In this document: one piece after another, positions 35,529-45,595 of the stretch
How positions within the stretch are numbered: position 1 is the first letter of the stretch
Layout: every line of letters begins with the position of its first letter
DNA from: Alkalibacillus almallahensis
GTDB lineage: Bacteria; Bacillota; Bacilli; Bacillales; Alkalibacillaceae
Assembly (NCBI RefSeq): GCF_011761495.1
Contig: NZ_JAASRU010000001.1
Coordinates: forward strand, 1-64,000
DNA: 64,000 nt
Direction of reading: 5' to 3'
Made by a program: the position numbers and the translations under genes
The notes under the pieces: model-generated
Seen by the model: only the letters and a program-made list of their open reading frames with translations
What the model was told of the DNA's origin: nothing
Databases searched by the model: none

Positions 35529-35918
35529 TCAAATCGGTGGCAGTAAGTGGTTTAATCTGAAGACGGCAATGAGTTGTTGAAAGAATAAAGATTCATCATG
35601 ATATTTGGTTGAAGGTGGTACGTCAAATTCTATTAGATTGATTCCGATTTGCTTTGCAGATTCATTAAATGCTTCGTATCGAGCGTGGCTTTGACCTTCT
35701 TGAGGCTTAGGCATACCTTCTAAGCACACGTATATTGGCAAGAAGTGAGCTTGACTTGTAGGTTTCATAATAGCGGCAAACGAAATCTTATCCTGATCAT
35801 CTTTTGTGGTGTGTAGTACTAATAAATGTTGGACGCGGTCAGGCATTGAATTAATTAACGTGATTAATTCATAAACGTCACCATAGCCTTCACCTAATTT
35901 TATTATATGTTGTGTCAA
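35529..35918 (-). CDS. DUF7147-type conserved protein
   Basis: Cytosolic 129-aa protein of unknown function, found in this place in several Bacillaceae. It begins TQHIIKLGEGYGDVYELITLI and has an alpha/beta pattern without catalytic motifs I recognise. The start is TTG with a strong AAGGAGG 9 bases before it. Its database name in related genomes is sometimes methylthioribose kinase, which the sequence does not support. Confidence 0.78.
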   Translation of the reverse strand: MTQHIIKLGEGYGDVYELITLINSMPDRVQHLLVLHTTKDDQDKISFAAIMKPTSQAHFLPIYVCLEGMPKPQEGQSHARYEAFNESAKQIGINLIEFDVPPSTKYHDESLFFQQLIAVFRLNHLLPPI

Positions 35919-36056
35919 TTTTCTGTTCCTCCTTTTGATACAGGTTTAATGTAGCATGTTGTCTTTGTTTTGTGAAATCATAGTCTGATTGAGTCGAATT
36001 TGATAAAATGAACGTTATATGCTAGATGAAGTCAAAAGCTACAGGTGATTGTATAC

Positions 36057-37430
36057 ATGCGGACAGTCATGAGTATAATAGTGTTTTTAACAGTGACAAG
36101 CGTTTTGTTAGGGGGCTATCACTGGTCGTCATTCCAAGAATCTACTCCCGAAAAAGATTTAGTCATTGATGAAACAGTGAGAGTAACCGAGACTGATGAG
36201 ACATTGATGATCGAACATCAATTGGACTCTTTATCACAAATGCAAATCCCAATAAGTCTTCCAGGCCAGGTTAATTCTATATCTTGTTTAGAAAAACAGT
36301 GTCAGGTTGAAAATGATGAGTTGATTGTGAATTCACAAGGGGCCTATACTTTAGAATATCAAGTTGCTAAAACAACGATTGTTCCATCTGTTTATTACAT
36401 AAATGATTGGCTCGTAAAATTAGATCCAGAGAAACGTGATCAAAATTCGCGAAACATCCGAATGACCTTATCAGGGAAGAAACAAGGGCAATGGCATAGT
36501 ATCAGGCCGCCTGTGCTAGATAGTGAGCGAAATAATATTCATTATTATGAATGGCAATTTGAAGATTCTGTAGAACCACCGTTAATCAAATTAAAAGAGC
36601 CTGTGAGCTATCAAGAACGATTGAACCGTTTAAATATCTTATCGTATGAAGCTATTTCTCAGAAAAAATTACAAACCTTACAAAAGACATTTAATCAGTC
36701 GCATGATCAACTGTTAATTGTTAATCCTAATTTAGAAAAAGTGATTACAGATCATTTGGTTATTGTAAGCAACTTAAATAATTCTACTGAAAAAATGTTT
36801 GAAAGTTATTTGCAATCTGTTTCAACTGATGTTGAGCGAGACCAGAAAGTTATTCAAACATTAACAAATTTATTTTATCAACAAGACGTTGATCAGCCAC
36901 TTGTTAATGCTTTAACAGAAACATTAACTAATGAAGAACAGAGTAAGCTATTTCAGCGACTTATGAGTTTAGATATGAATCAAGGTTCGCTTATTAAACT
37001 CCTAGATCAATTGTTATCAGGTTTATTAGGGTATCAGACGCAATTTTTCGAGTTAAATGATTCAAGTGAGTCTTTTGTTTCGTTGTTTGGTGATGAAACA
37101 AGGTCGTTGTATATCAATGGTGAGCAAGTTGACTATGACTTGAAGCGGAAAAATGAACAAGTCTATATGAAGATGAATAATTTTATGACTGCTTTTGATC
37201 TTTATGGTTTCTCTATTGATCAACGAAATGAGTGGTTCGTGGAGTCTGATGAAAAGGAGTACCGCTTTTACTTGGATCGCTCTGTTTACATGATTGATGA
37301 TACTCGTTTCCAAGTTGATCAATCAGCATGGTTTGAAACAGATGAGTCATTTTATGTCAGTATAAGTTTACTTAGTGAAATATTTAACCGAACATTTGAA
37401 GAGAATAGCGAAGAGATACGACTTGAATAA
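36057..37430 (+). CDS. Exported stalk-domain protein of unknown function
   Basis: The 457-aa product has an N-terminal hydrophobic segment (residues 3-20) followed by WSSFQ, so it is exported or anchored. Residues about 40-190 are beta-rich and resemble an ig-like or stalk domain. Residues 190-330 are largely helical and charged. The last 90 residues (LYINGEQVDYDLKRKNEQVYM onwards, to ISLLSEIFNRTFEENSEEIRL) resemble the copper-amine-oxidase N-terminal stalk domain that binds cell-wall polymer in other Bacilli. The ATG at 36057 follows AGGTG by 9 bases. Not present at this place in B. subtilis. Confidence 0.72.
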   Translation: MRTVMSIIVFLTVTSVLLGGYHWSSFQESTPEKDLVIDETVRVTETDETLMIEHQLDSLSQMQIPISLPGQVNSISCLEKQCQVENDELIVNSQGAYTLEYQVAKTTIVPSVYYINDWLVKLDPEKRDQNSRNIRMTLSGKKQGQWHSIRPPVLDSERNNIHYYEWQFEDSVEPPLIKLKEPVSYQERLNRLNILSYEAISQKKLQTLQKTFNQSHDQLLIVNPNLEKVITDHLVIVSNLNNSTEKMFESYLQSVSTDVERDQKVIQTLTNLFYQQDVDQPLVNALTETLTNEEQSKLFQRLMSLDMNQGSLIKLLDQLLSGLLGYQTQFFELNDSSESFVSLFGDETRSLYINGEQVDYDLKRKNEQVYMKMNNFMTAFDLYGFSIDQRNEWFVESDEKEYRFYLDRSVYMIDDTRFQVDQSAWFETDESFYVSISLLSEIFNRTFEENSEEIRLE

Positions 37431-37436
37431 AAAAAC

Positions 37437-37466
37437 GGCTCTTTTTCAAATGTTTGAAAAAGAGCC
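37437..37466. terminator. Strong hairpin after the stalk-protein gene
   Basis: GGCTCTTTTTCAAA/TTTGAAAAAGAGCC perfect 14-bp stem. The T7 tract is on the minus strand (A7 before it on plus), though no minus-strand gene is near; on the plus strand no T tract follows. Confidence 0.6.
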
Positions 37467-37470
37467 ACAA

Positions 37471-37640
37471 TCTCTTTGCGTTAACAAAGAGCACAAAAAG
37501 GGAGAGGAGAAACCGGAAGAAGGTCTTATGGGGAATGATAAGACTTCTCCGAATCTAGAACGGATTCCTCAATACCGCTCTTGTTATCAGTATGGCCATT
37601 TCAAGAAAAGCTATACATTTTTAAGCAAATTTCTGTTGTA
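37471..37640 (+). ncRNA. Candidate ylbH leader RNA upstream of rsmD
   Basis: About 170 bases with several stems: CTCTTTG/CAAAGAG (37472-37488), GTCTTAT/ATAAGAC within 37523-37546, and GAATC/GATTC (37551-37567). An Rfam family, the ylbH leader, is defined just upstream of this gene in Bacilli; I assign it by position and structure only. A TTGACA at 37644 lies between it and the gene without a well-spaced -10. Confidence 0.35.
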
Positions 37641-37705
37641 ACATTGACATTTCGCTATACTTCTATAAAGATATTACTGAGATGAACAAAAAAGTTGGTG
37701 AGGCC

Positions 37706-38756
<1,051 letters not shown>

Positions 38757-38759
38757 TCA

Positions 38760-38798
38760 ATGACCCAACGTCATGTAGTACGTTGGGTCATATTTTTT
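38760..38798 (+). terminator. Terminator between coaD and ylbJ
   Basis: TGACCCAACGT/ACGTTGGGTCA 11-bp stem followed by TATTTTTT. It overlaps the ylbJ stop codon on the other strand. Confidence 0.9.
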
Positions 38799-39991
38799 AT
38801 CATCAACCAGACTGTCGCCAATATAGTTAAACTAGTAATTAAGGGGCCAAATGTTTGGATATCATTCAAGAGGTTAATAACCCAATGGTCAGCTGTTTTA
38901 GACGTGTCGACCGGAACGTCTTGTGGATTAGATGTTTGACGATCTAAATAAATAGGTTGGTATAAGAGTAGCACAAGTATAACCGCCCATACCATATGTA
39001 ATAGACGTCCAATCAGGTAGGGTTTGTAACGAATCTCAGTGTTGGCAATGATACTGGCGACTTGTGAATGAATGGATAGTCCATTGAAAGCTAGTAATAA
39101 ACTAACAAAGATGACTTGTACAAATAAAGTGGCTTCGTCCGTTTGTGCAACCATTTGTGCCCCTAAAGTAATTTCAAATAGTCCACTAATAATGGGAAGT
39201 GCTAATTCTCCAGGTTGAGAAATAAATTGAAGCCCTTTTTCTAAAATAGAACTTAGCCATTCAGAAACACCAGATAAAAATAACAATTTATTAATGACGG
39301 AAAAAAGTATAATAAATCCACCGATCATGACCAACGTTTTGACTGAAGAATAGACAGCATCTCCAAGATGTTGGCCGAGTGGTTTTTGTTGTTGTGGTTG
39401 TGGGGTGGATAACATGTGTTTGATTTTTTCTCCAAGCTTCGATGATGACTGTTGATTGGATTTCTCGCTTTTAGTGTCCGAATGACGAAGATAAAAACGC
39501 ATGCATACACCAACTAATAGACTAGCCCCGTAATGACTAATCGCAATAAGCCATCCTAACGTAGGATTATGAAAGAATCCTACTGCAACTGCGCCAAAGA
39601 TAAATAAAGGGTTGGAAGCATTCGTAAAAGCAATTAATCTTTCTGCTTCTATAGTCGATATGGCTTTTTCTTCATATAAACGCGTCGCAATTTTGGCACC
39701 GGATGGATAACCGCTTACAAGACCCATCGCAATAGCAACACCACCAGCACCAGGTAAGTTAAACAGAGGGCGCATGAGTGGTTCTAATAATATTCCAATC
39801 AGCCTAACGACACCAAAGGCTAGTAATAATTCTGCTATGATAAAAAAAGGTAGTAATGATGGGAACACAATTTCAGTCCATAACGTAAGTCCTCGAATGG
39901 AAGCTTCGTATGTTTGATCAGGAAAAAGAATCATAGCAATTGCAAAGAATAAGACAATCAAGGCATAATAGAATGTGGCAAATTTGAACAA
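38771..39991 (-). CDS. ylbJ: Sporulation integral membrane protein YlbJ
   Basis: Membrane protein of 406 aa with about eight helices and the nucleoside-recognition (Gate) pattern: WTEIVFPSLLPFFIIAELLLAFG, LVSGYPSGAKIATRLYEEKAIS, FTNASNPLFIFGAVAVGFF. In B. subtilis ylbJ is made in the mother cell under sigma E and is needed for normal spore cortex. The start is TTG at 39991, 8 bases after AAGGAGG; a longer frame to 40051 has no ribosome site. Confidence 0.92.
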   Translation of the reverse strand: MFKFATFYYALIVLFFAIAMILFPDQTYEASIRGLTLWTEIVFPSLLPFFIIAELLLAFGVVRLIGILLEPLMRPLFNLPGAGGVAIAMGLVSGYPSGAKIATRLYEEKAISTIEAERLIAFTNASNPLFIFGAVAVGFFHNPTLGWLIAISHYGASLLVGVCMRFYLRHSDTKSEKSNQQSSSKLGEKIKHMLSTPQPQQQKPLGQHLGDAVYSSVKTLVMIGGFIILFSVINKLLFLSGVSEWLSSILEKGLQFISQPGELALPIISGLFEITLGAQMVAQTDEATLFVQVIFVSLLLAFNGLSIHSQVASIIANTEIRYKPYLIGRLLHMVWAVILVLLLYQPIYLDRQTSNPQDVPVDTSKTADHWVINLLNDIQTFGPLITSLTILATVWLMIKNMTQRTT

Positions 39992-40123
39992 GTTTGTTGC
40001 CTCCTTGCATTCTAACTGTACGAATAAGTTGGAGCGTAGTAAAATATGCATTAATAGAGCACTTGTAACTGTGACTTGTCTATATATATGCTAGGGGCTC
40101 ATTGTCTAGAAGAGGTGTTAAGA

Positions 40124-40903
40124 ATGACACGACCAACGATTGGTTTAGCATTAGGTTCTGGCGGGGCGAGAGGGTTCTCTCATCTCGGTGTCATAAAGAA
40201 ATTAAGAGAGCATAAAATTCCGATTGATTATATTGCTGGAAGTAGTATGGGTGCCTTAGTAGGAGCTTTTTATGCAGCCGGACAAAATGTCGATGATTTA
40301 TATAAATTGGCTTTAACATTTAAACGCAAATACTTCATGGACGTTTCAGTACCAAGAATGGGGTTATTACAAGGTGAAAGAATCAAATCGTATATTCGAC
40401 TATTTACATATAAAAAAACTATAGAAGAGTTTACGATTCCGATGTCAATCGTCGCAACAGATTTATACACGGGAGAAAAAGTGGTTTTTCGCGACGGGGA
40501 TGCTGCATCTGCTGTACGCGCGAGTATTTCCATTCCAGGAGTTTTTGTGCCAGAAAAGATAAATGATCAGTTTCTTGTTGATGGTGGAGTTATTGACCGT
40601 GTTCCTATATCAGTTGTTCGTGATATGGGGGCAGATATTGTCATAGCTGTGGATTGCTCTAAATTTGAAGCAAATGGAGACATTCAATCAATTTATGATG
40701 TCATCATGCAAAGTATTGATATAATGCAAGATGATATTACGGATCATATGATGATCGATGCAGATATTGTCATGCGACCAGAAGTTTATCCGTTTAGCTC
40801 GCGAAATTATTCAAACACTGCAGAAATCTTACAAAAAGGAGAAGAAGAAGCGGAAAGACGGATAACAGAAATTCAAACGCTGATGAAAGGTTGGAACCAA
40901 TAA
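40124..40903 (+). CDS. ylbK: Patatin-like phospholipase YlbK
   Basis: Predicted serine acyl hydrolase of 259 aa. The oxyanion loop GSGGARG, the nucleophile elbow GSSMG and the Asp of VDGG form the Ser-Asp dyad site. Family: NTE/RssA-type. The ATG at 40124 follows GAGGTG by 6 bases. The stop codon is directly followed by ylbL, so the two are probably co-expressed. Physiological substrate unknown. Confidence 0.92.
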   Translation: MTRPTIGLALGSGGARGFSHLGVIKKLREHKIPIDYIAGSSMGALVGAFYAAGQNVDDLYKLALTFKRKYFMDVSVPRMGLLQGERIKSYIRLFTYKKTIEEFTIPMSIVATDLYTGEKVVFRDGDAASAVRASISIPGVFVPEKINDQFLVDGGVIDRVPISVVRDMGADIVIAVDCSKFEANGDIQSIYDVIMQSIDIMQDDITDHMMIDADIVMRPEVYPFSSRNYSNTAEILQKGEEEAERRITEIQTLMKGWNQ

Positions 40904-41923
40904 ATGATGGGATTTAACAGAAAACATTTAGTAATCTTAGTCTTAACTATTGCAGTAGCTGCGTTTCTTTCGTTTTATAAGCTGGATTATTATATATACC
41001 AACCAGGAGATACGACATCATTGACGGATGTTGTTGAAATCGAAGGAACAGAAAGAAGTGAAGGGCAATTTAATTTAGTGACAGTTCGTGGTGGTCAAGC
41101 CACACCTATTTATTATGGGTGGGCTATGTTACAAGATCATTATGACATTGTTGATCTTGAAGAGGTGCGACCAGAAGGTATTAGTCAAGAAGAATATATG
41201 GAAACTCAATTACATTATATGGAGAGTTCACAAGAAGCCGCAACAGTCGTTGCCTATGAAGCGGCCGATGCTGATATCACAATCAATTATAATGGCACAT
41301 TTGTAGCAGGAGTTTTACCTGATATGCCAGCAAATGATGTGATTGAACCAGGTGATGAAATTATCGCTATTAATGGTCAAGAAATTGAATCAACAAATGA
41401 TATAATTGAACGAACATCCTCATTTGGTATGGGAGATACCATAGATGTAACACTTTTAAGAGATGAAGAGGAATTGAACGTGAGTGTAGAACTGGCGCCG
41501 TTACCTCAAGATCCTGATCGACCAGGGATGGGTGTTTCGCTAGTGACCGACCGTGATGTGTCTGTTGAACCAGAAGTTGAGTATGAAAGTGGTCAAATCG
41601 GAGGACCAAGCGCCGGGTTAATGTTTGCTTTAGAAGTTTATGATCAATTGACGGATGAAAATTTGACTAACGGATTAAATATCGTTGGTACAGGTACTAT
41701 AGATTATAATGGTCAAGTAGGATCGATTGGTGGTATTGATAAGAAAGTTGTTGCCGCAGAGAAAGATAATGCTGATTTGTTCTTTGCACCTAATGAAAAT
41801 GGAAGTGAAGGATCAAATTATGAAGTAGCGCAAAAGACTGCAGAAGAAATAGATGCGTCGTTTGACGTTGTGCCGGTAGACAATTTCCAAGACGCTGTTG
41901 ATTATTTAGAATCTATGGAATAA
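40904..41923 (+). CDS. ylbL: PDZ-domain Lon-like protease YlbL (SepM family)
   Basis: Membrane-anchored serine protease of 339 aa, facing outside. N-terminal helix at about 8-25, a PDZ domain (about 125-200, NDVIEPGDEIIAINGQEI), then a Lon-type domain with the catalytic Ser in GGPSAGLMFALEVYD and Lys in GGIDKKVVAAEK. YlbL degrades the division inhibitor YneA with CtpA in B. subtilis; the Streptococcus relative processes a competence peptide. Start at 40904; the next codon is also ATG. Confidence 0.94.
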   Translation: MMGFNRKHLVILVLTIAVAAFLSFYKLDYYIYQPGDTTSLTDVVEIEGTERSEGQFNLVTVRGGQATPIYYGWAMLQDHYDIVDLEEVRPEGISQEEYMETQLHYMESSQEAATVVAYEAADADITINYNGTFVAGVLPDMPANDVIEPGDEIIAINGQEIESTNDIIERTSSFGMGDTIDVTLLRDEEELNVSVELAPLPQDPDRPGMGVSLVTDRDVSVEPEVEYESGQIGGPSAGLMFALEVYDQLTDENLTNGLNIVGTGTIDYNGQVGSIGGIDKKVVAAEKDNADLFFAPNENGSEGSNYEVAQKTAEEIDASFDVVPVDNFQDAVDYLESME

Positions 41924-41943
41924 GTAAAAAATAAGTTATTAAT

Positions 41944-41981
41944 AAAACTCTAACGTTCATGGAGGATCGTTAGAGTTTTAT
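41944..41981. terminator. Terminator between ylbL and tmcAL
   Basis: AAAACTCTAACG/CGTTAGAGTTTT 12-bp stem with a 12-base loop; A and T tracts suit both strands. Confidence 0.85.
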
Positions 41982-42001
41982 CTTATATTAGTAATCATCA
42001 C

Positions 42002-43213
42002 TTAAGTGATAATCGGCCCTTTAATTTCTTGCCGCTTTAATGAATATCTTTTATGAGGGGGTATAGGACTATAATAGGCATCAGTTGCACGTTCTTCTAT
42101 GTTTAAGAGTGGATCGTTTAATTGCTGAAGGTTTGATATGAGTGGAACATCTAATGATTTTTTGCGTAAATTAATCCATTCGCGACCCATTGAACTCATA
42201 CCAAGTAAACGTATATAAGGTGGTTCTTTTCTTTCTTTGTATTGATCAACTTCTGTTTTAGTTGTGTTTGTTAATAAGTGGACAAACATTCTTTGAAGAC
42301 GTGTCCATGTATAACGTTTCGTTTTTAATCGTTCCATCCAATCTTGAAAATTATTTGCTTGGTTAACTGTTTGTTTAAGACGATATTCCAATCCTTCAAT
42401 CATACCGTGAATATGACGTAACTGCTCATGAGAATGCGTTTGAACAAGTAATTGAAGGTGTGGAAAATATAGTTCCCATTCATGCCATAATCCACTTGTC
42501 TGCTGATAGGTAATCAATTGGTTGATGGTCTCGTCAGGTAATGCCTTTTTTGATAAATCGGATAATTCTCCTTCATTAAACAAGTCTTTACGAATACTTG
42601 TTGCTGAAGCGATGGAATAATCGATGGTCTCGTCGTGATAATGACTTTTAGTACGAGTGATGGTTTCGGGTTGAATATAACTATTCAGATGACGGATTGC
42701 TTTTACATAGCTAAATCCAAGAATGTTATTCGGTTGACCTAAATCAAGTTTTCCATCGCGTAAACCAATTGCTTCATAGGCTTTGGTGCTAGCTTGAGGA
42801 AAAGATTGGCCTTCATTCAAATGGTTTTGTCGTATTTCATTGAACAGGTCTTCGTGTTCATTAAAATAATCGTAATTCTCGGTGAATTCCGTAATATCTC
42901 CAGATTCACTTCCGAAGCAAAGATAATCGACACCTAATGCATTTAAAATCGAGACAGCTCCGTGAGCAAAAAGGTCAGCATATTGAACGGCATAGATAAA
43001 CGGGAGTTCGACTACAACATCAACACCATGCTTAAGGGCTGCTTGGGTACGAGAGAATTTATCAATAATGCCTGGTTCTCCACGTTGTAAGAAAGAACTA
43101 CTCATGACTGCTACGGTAATTTCTGCATTTGTTTTCGTGCGAGAAGCTTCCTGATGATATAAATGTCCGTTATGAAATGGGTTATATTCAACGATCAGGC
43201 CACATGCTTTCAT
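42002..43213 (-). CDS. tmcAL: tRNA(Met) cytidine acetate ligase
   Basis: Uses acetate and ATP to acetylate the wobble C34 of elongator tRNA-Met. The 403-aa protein (YlbM family) starts with the nucleotidyl-transferase motif GLIVEYNPFHNGHLYH, has PGIIDKFSRTQAALKHGVDVVVELP and FGSESGDI, and the RKxxFNEGE-like stretch SIRKDLFNEGE. ATG at 43213, AAGGATG upstream. Confidence 0.94.
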   Translation of the reverse strand: MKACGLIVEYNPFHNGHLYHQEASRTKTNAEITVAVMSSSFLQRGEPGIIDKFSRTQAALKHGVDVVVELPFIYAVQYADLFAHGAVSILNALGVDYLCFGSESGDITEFTENYDYFNEHEDLFNEIRQNHLNEGQSFPQASTKAYEAIGLRDGKLDLGQPNNILGFSYVKAIRHLNSYIQPETITRTKSHYHDETIDYSIASATSIRKDLFNEGELSDLSKKALPDETINQLITYQQTSGLWHEWELYFPHLQLLVQTHSHEQLRHIHGMIEGLEYRLKQTVNQANNFQDWMERLKTKRYTWTRLQRMFVHLLTNTTKTEVDQYKERKEPPYIRLLGMSSMGREWINLRKKSLDVPLISNLQQLNDPLLNIEERATDAYYSPIPPHKRYSLKRQEIKGPIIT

Positions 43214-43343
43214 TTAGACTCATCCTTTTTATTATCATTAAGTCTATCGTAGAAATAAATCGCTCAAAAAACAAGGGCGATATGGTATGATGAATATAAA
43301 TTATATAAAAATGTATGATTTAAGATGGTGTTAAGAAAAAATA

Positions 43344-43372
43344 TTGACAAAAGGCTGAATACCTTTTAAAAT
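43344..43372 (+). promoter_or_regulatory. Sigma-A promoter of ylbN-rpmF
   Basis: Consensus TTGACA (43344-43349), 17-base spacer, TAAAAT (43367-43372). The spacer holds an inverted repeat, AAAAGG with CCTTTT, possibly an operator. Confidence 0.85.
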
Positions 43373-43399
43373 AACTCTTGTTGCCTTGAGGTGATTATA

Positions 43400-43960
43400 A
43401 TGAATATTGCATTACAAAAAATTGTGGCACATACGCCGTACACAATTACGGAAACGGTTGATGTTAGTGAGTTAGAGGATTTCGATAATGATATTCGCCG
43501 GATTGGATCAGTTGATGTTTCGGTTGAAGCTACACTAAATCAAGGTATTTTTACGTTCCGAATAAACATTACTGGTGAAATGATCTTGCCATGTGCAAGG
43601 ACATTAGTTGATGTGCCTTATCCTTTTACGGTTGAAGCATATGAACAATTCACTCAGGTGGAATATAAAGCCTCAAAAGATGATGAAATCTTTTTCGTTG
43701 ACCGTGAAGTCCTTGACTTAACGCCTTATATCAAGGAAAATATTTTATTGGAAGTTCCCATTCGCGTTTTTAGTGAAGGTACTAAAATCGAGGATGTTGT
43801 TGATGAGCAAGAAGGATTTACTGTTCTAGGTGAAGATGAATATCTAGAAAAAGAAGCGATGCAGCAAAAGAAATTCGAGCAAGAGAAAGAATCAGAACAA
43901 CAAAAGAAAGTAGATCCTAGACTCTCATCCCTAAAACAATATTTTGAAGATGATGAATAA
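43400..43960 (+). CDS. ylbN: YceD/DUF177 family protein YlbN
   Basis: Cytosolic 186-aa protein, widely found just before rpmF and linked to 23S rRNA or ribosome assembly in several bacteria. The central LPCARTLVDVPYPFTVEAYEQF and DLTPYIKENILLEVPIRVF are typical. The end is a charged Gln/Glu/Lys helix and KVDPRLSSLKQYFEDDE. ATG at 43400 follows GAGGTG by 8 bases. Confidence 0.92.
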   Translation: MNIALQKIVAHTPYTITETVDVSELEDFDNDIRRIGSVDVSVEATLNQGIFTFRINITGEMILPCARTLVDVPYPFTVEAYEQFTQVEYKASKDDEIFFVDREVLDLTPYIKENILLEVPIRVFSEGTKIEDVVDEQEGFTVLGEDEYLEKEAMQQKKFEQEKESEQQKKVDPRLSSLKQYFEDDE

Positions 43961-44002
43961 TTCAATCGATCCTAAAACGGACTGATTAAGGAGGTGTAGA
44001 AC

Positions 44003-44176
44003 ATGGCAGTACCTAAGCGCAAAACATCAAGTAAAGTAAAACGCCAACGTCGTACGCACAAAAAACTACATTTACCAGGTATGGTAGAATGCCAAAATTG
44101 TGGTGAATATGCAAAACCTCACCACGTATGTGCAGAATGTGGTCATTACAACGGAAAAGAGGTTGTTGAGAAATAA
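44003..44176 (+). CDS. rpmF: 50S ribosomal protein L32
   Basis: 57-aa ribosomal protein. [20 protein letters not shown] is the standard start. Four Cys at residues 30, 33, 43 and 46 (two CxxC) form the zinc ribbon, so this is the zinc-binding form. AAGGAGGTG lies 8 bases before the ATG. Co-transcribed with ylbN. Confidence 0.98.
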   Translation: MAVPKRKTSSKVKRQRRTHKKLHLPGMVECQNCGEYAKPHHVCAECGHYNGKEVVEK

Positions 44177-44198
44177 ATCAACAACCCATTAACTAATC

Positions 44199-44227
44199 AA
44201 GATGTCTCAACAAGAGGCATCTTTTTT
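44199..44227 (+). terminator. Intrinsic terminator after rpmF
   Basis: AAGATGTCTC/GAGGCATCTT stem (one G-U pair), 5-base loop, T6. Confidence 0.9.
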
Positions 44228-44258
44228 ATTAACTAATCTCATCATGTAGGTGAATATA

Positions 44259-45023
44259 ATGGAAAATTTAATCAATGTGGATTACAATGAATCCTTTAAT
44301 GTGACAACAATCACTTTAAATCGACCGGAAAAGCGCAATGCTTTATCAGCACAAATGATCCAACAATTACAACAAGCTATTGATCAATTACATAATGATC
44401 CACATACAAAACTTGTGATTATTAAAGGTGCAGGAGAAGTTTTTTGTGCGGGTGGTGATTTATCTGAATTTCATGGTGATCTAACGCAACCAGAAGCGCT
44501 TACCATGTTAGAGCCGATGAAATCCGTTCTATGGAAGTTAACAACACTATCTGTCCCAACAGTTGCTTGGATGAATGGACTAGCACGAGGTGGCGGCATG
44601 GAACTTGCGAGTGCTTGTGATTTTCGCTTTGTTCAATCGGGAAGCAATTATGGATTCACACAAGGTCAACTTGGTATTTCAACTGGTTGGGGTGGTGGCA
44701 CTTTACTATATGAGCGAATCCATAAACAAGATGCTTATTATTGGTTAGTGACGGCCGATGTTCGTGAGGCTGATCAGTTAATTGCCAATCGCTTTGCTCA
44801 AGGGGTATTTTCAAATCATGATGATATTTGGGAAAGTGAGCTTATGAAGCCGTTTCTTAATCGTGACATCGAACAATTAAAACATTGGAAGCAACAATGG
44901 TTGCAACAATTTGATTTACAAATGTTAAAAACTCGTATGGATGATGAAGTAAAATCTTGTAGTTATTTGTGGGTTAGTGAAGCACATCATCAAGCCGTTG
45001 CTCAATTTTTTAATCGAAAATAA
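44259..45023 (+). CDS. Enoyl-CoA hydratase/isomerase family protein
   Basis: Crotonase-fold protein of 254 aa. Seen are NRPEKRNALSAQM, the oxyanion-hole stretch AGGDLSEF and the second oxyanion region LARGGGMELASACDFRF. The usual catalytic Glu of hydratases in the third motif is replaced by GQLGISTGWGG, so the reaction could be hydration, isomerisation or hydrolysis of an acyl-CoA (as in 3-hydroxyisobutyryl-CoA hydrolase relatives). ATG at 44259 follows AGGTG. Confidence 0.85.
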   Translation: MENLINVDYNESFNVTTITLNRPEKRNALSAQMIQQLQQAIDQLHNDPHTKLVIIKGAGEVFCAGGDLSEFHGDLTQPEALTMLEPMKSVLWKLTTLSVPTVAWMNGLARGGGMELASACDFRFVQSGSNYGFTQGQLGISTGWGGGTLLYERIHKQDAYYWLVTADVREADQLIANRFAQGVFSNHDDIWESELMKPFLNRDIEQLKHWKQQWLQQFDLQMLKTRMDDEVKSCSYLWVSEAHHQAVAQFFNRK

Positions 45024-45094
45024 ATTCACTAGTCTATCTAATCTTCTAGATGCATACCTTACTAGTAATGATTGCTAGTAAAGGAGGGATAGAC

Positions 45095-45541
45095 ATGACG
45101 ACAAGACAAGATGCATGGACTAAAGATGAAGATCTATTATTGGCTGAAACGGTTATTCGCTACATAAGAGAAGGAAAAACCCAAATGAAAGCATTTCAGT
45201 CAGTAGGGGAAAAGCTCAATCGAACTGCTCAAGCTTGTGGCTTTCGTTGGAATGCTAATTTAAGAAAGCATTATGATCAGGCGATTGAACTGGCTAAAAA
45301 AGATCGAAAACAATTGGGAAGACAACGATTACAAACTTTTGAAGAAGAGATGCCCAAACAAGAAAGCGAACGATTTGATGATTTGATTGCTCAACTCAAA
45401 CGCTTAAAACAAGAGTATGGTGAGTTTGAACAACCAGATAAAGTTGAAAAATTACAAGAGCAATTGGAAGCTTACCAAACATGTTTGTCACAAATTCATC
45501 ATTTAACACGGCCATTTGTAAATGGTTATAAAACAGATTGA
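45095..45541 (+). CDS. RsfA family sporulation transcription regulator (YlbO-like)
   Basis: 148-aa DNA-binding protein with an N-terminal Myb/SANT-like domain ([34 protein letters not shown]) and a C-terminal coiled-coil (about 95-135). RsfA-type proteins fine-tune the sigma F regulon in the forespore. Position after rpmF fits ylbO. ATG at 45095 follows AAGGAGGG; an in-frame ATG at 45050 has no site. Confidence 0.9.
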   Translation: MTTRQDAWTKDEDLLLAETVIRYIREGKTQMKAFQSVGEKLNRTAQACGFRWNANLRKHYDQAIELAKKDRKQLGRQRLQTFEEEMPKQESERFDDLIAQLKRLKQEYGEFEQPDKVEKLQEQLEAYQTCLSQIHHLTRPFVNGYKTD

Positions 45542-45548
45542 TTAAAGT

Positions 45549-45593
45549 AAAAGCACCTCATCCCAATATGAACAAGGGATGAGGTGCTTTTTG
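45549..45593. terminator. Bidirectional terminator
   Basis: AAAAGCACCTCATCCC/GGGATGAGGTGCTTTT 16-bp perfect stem between convergent genes, with T5. Confidence 0.94.
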
Positions 45594-45595
45594 TA

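Noticed and set aside
37375-37641. 88-codon open frame overlapping the end of the stalk-protein gene
   Set aside because: It runs through a strong hairpin and the structured region before rsmD and lacks a ribosome site.
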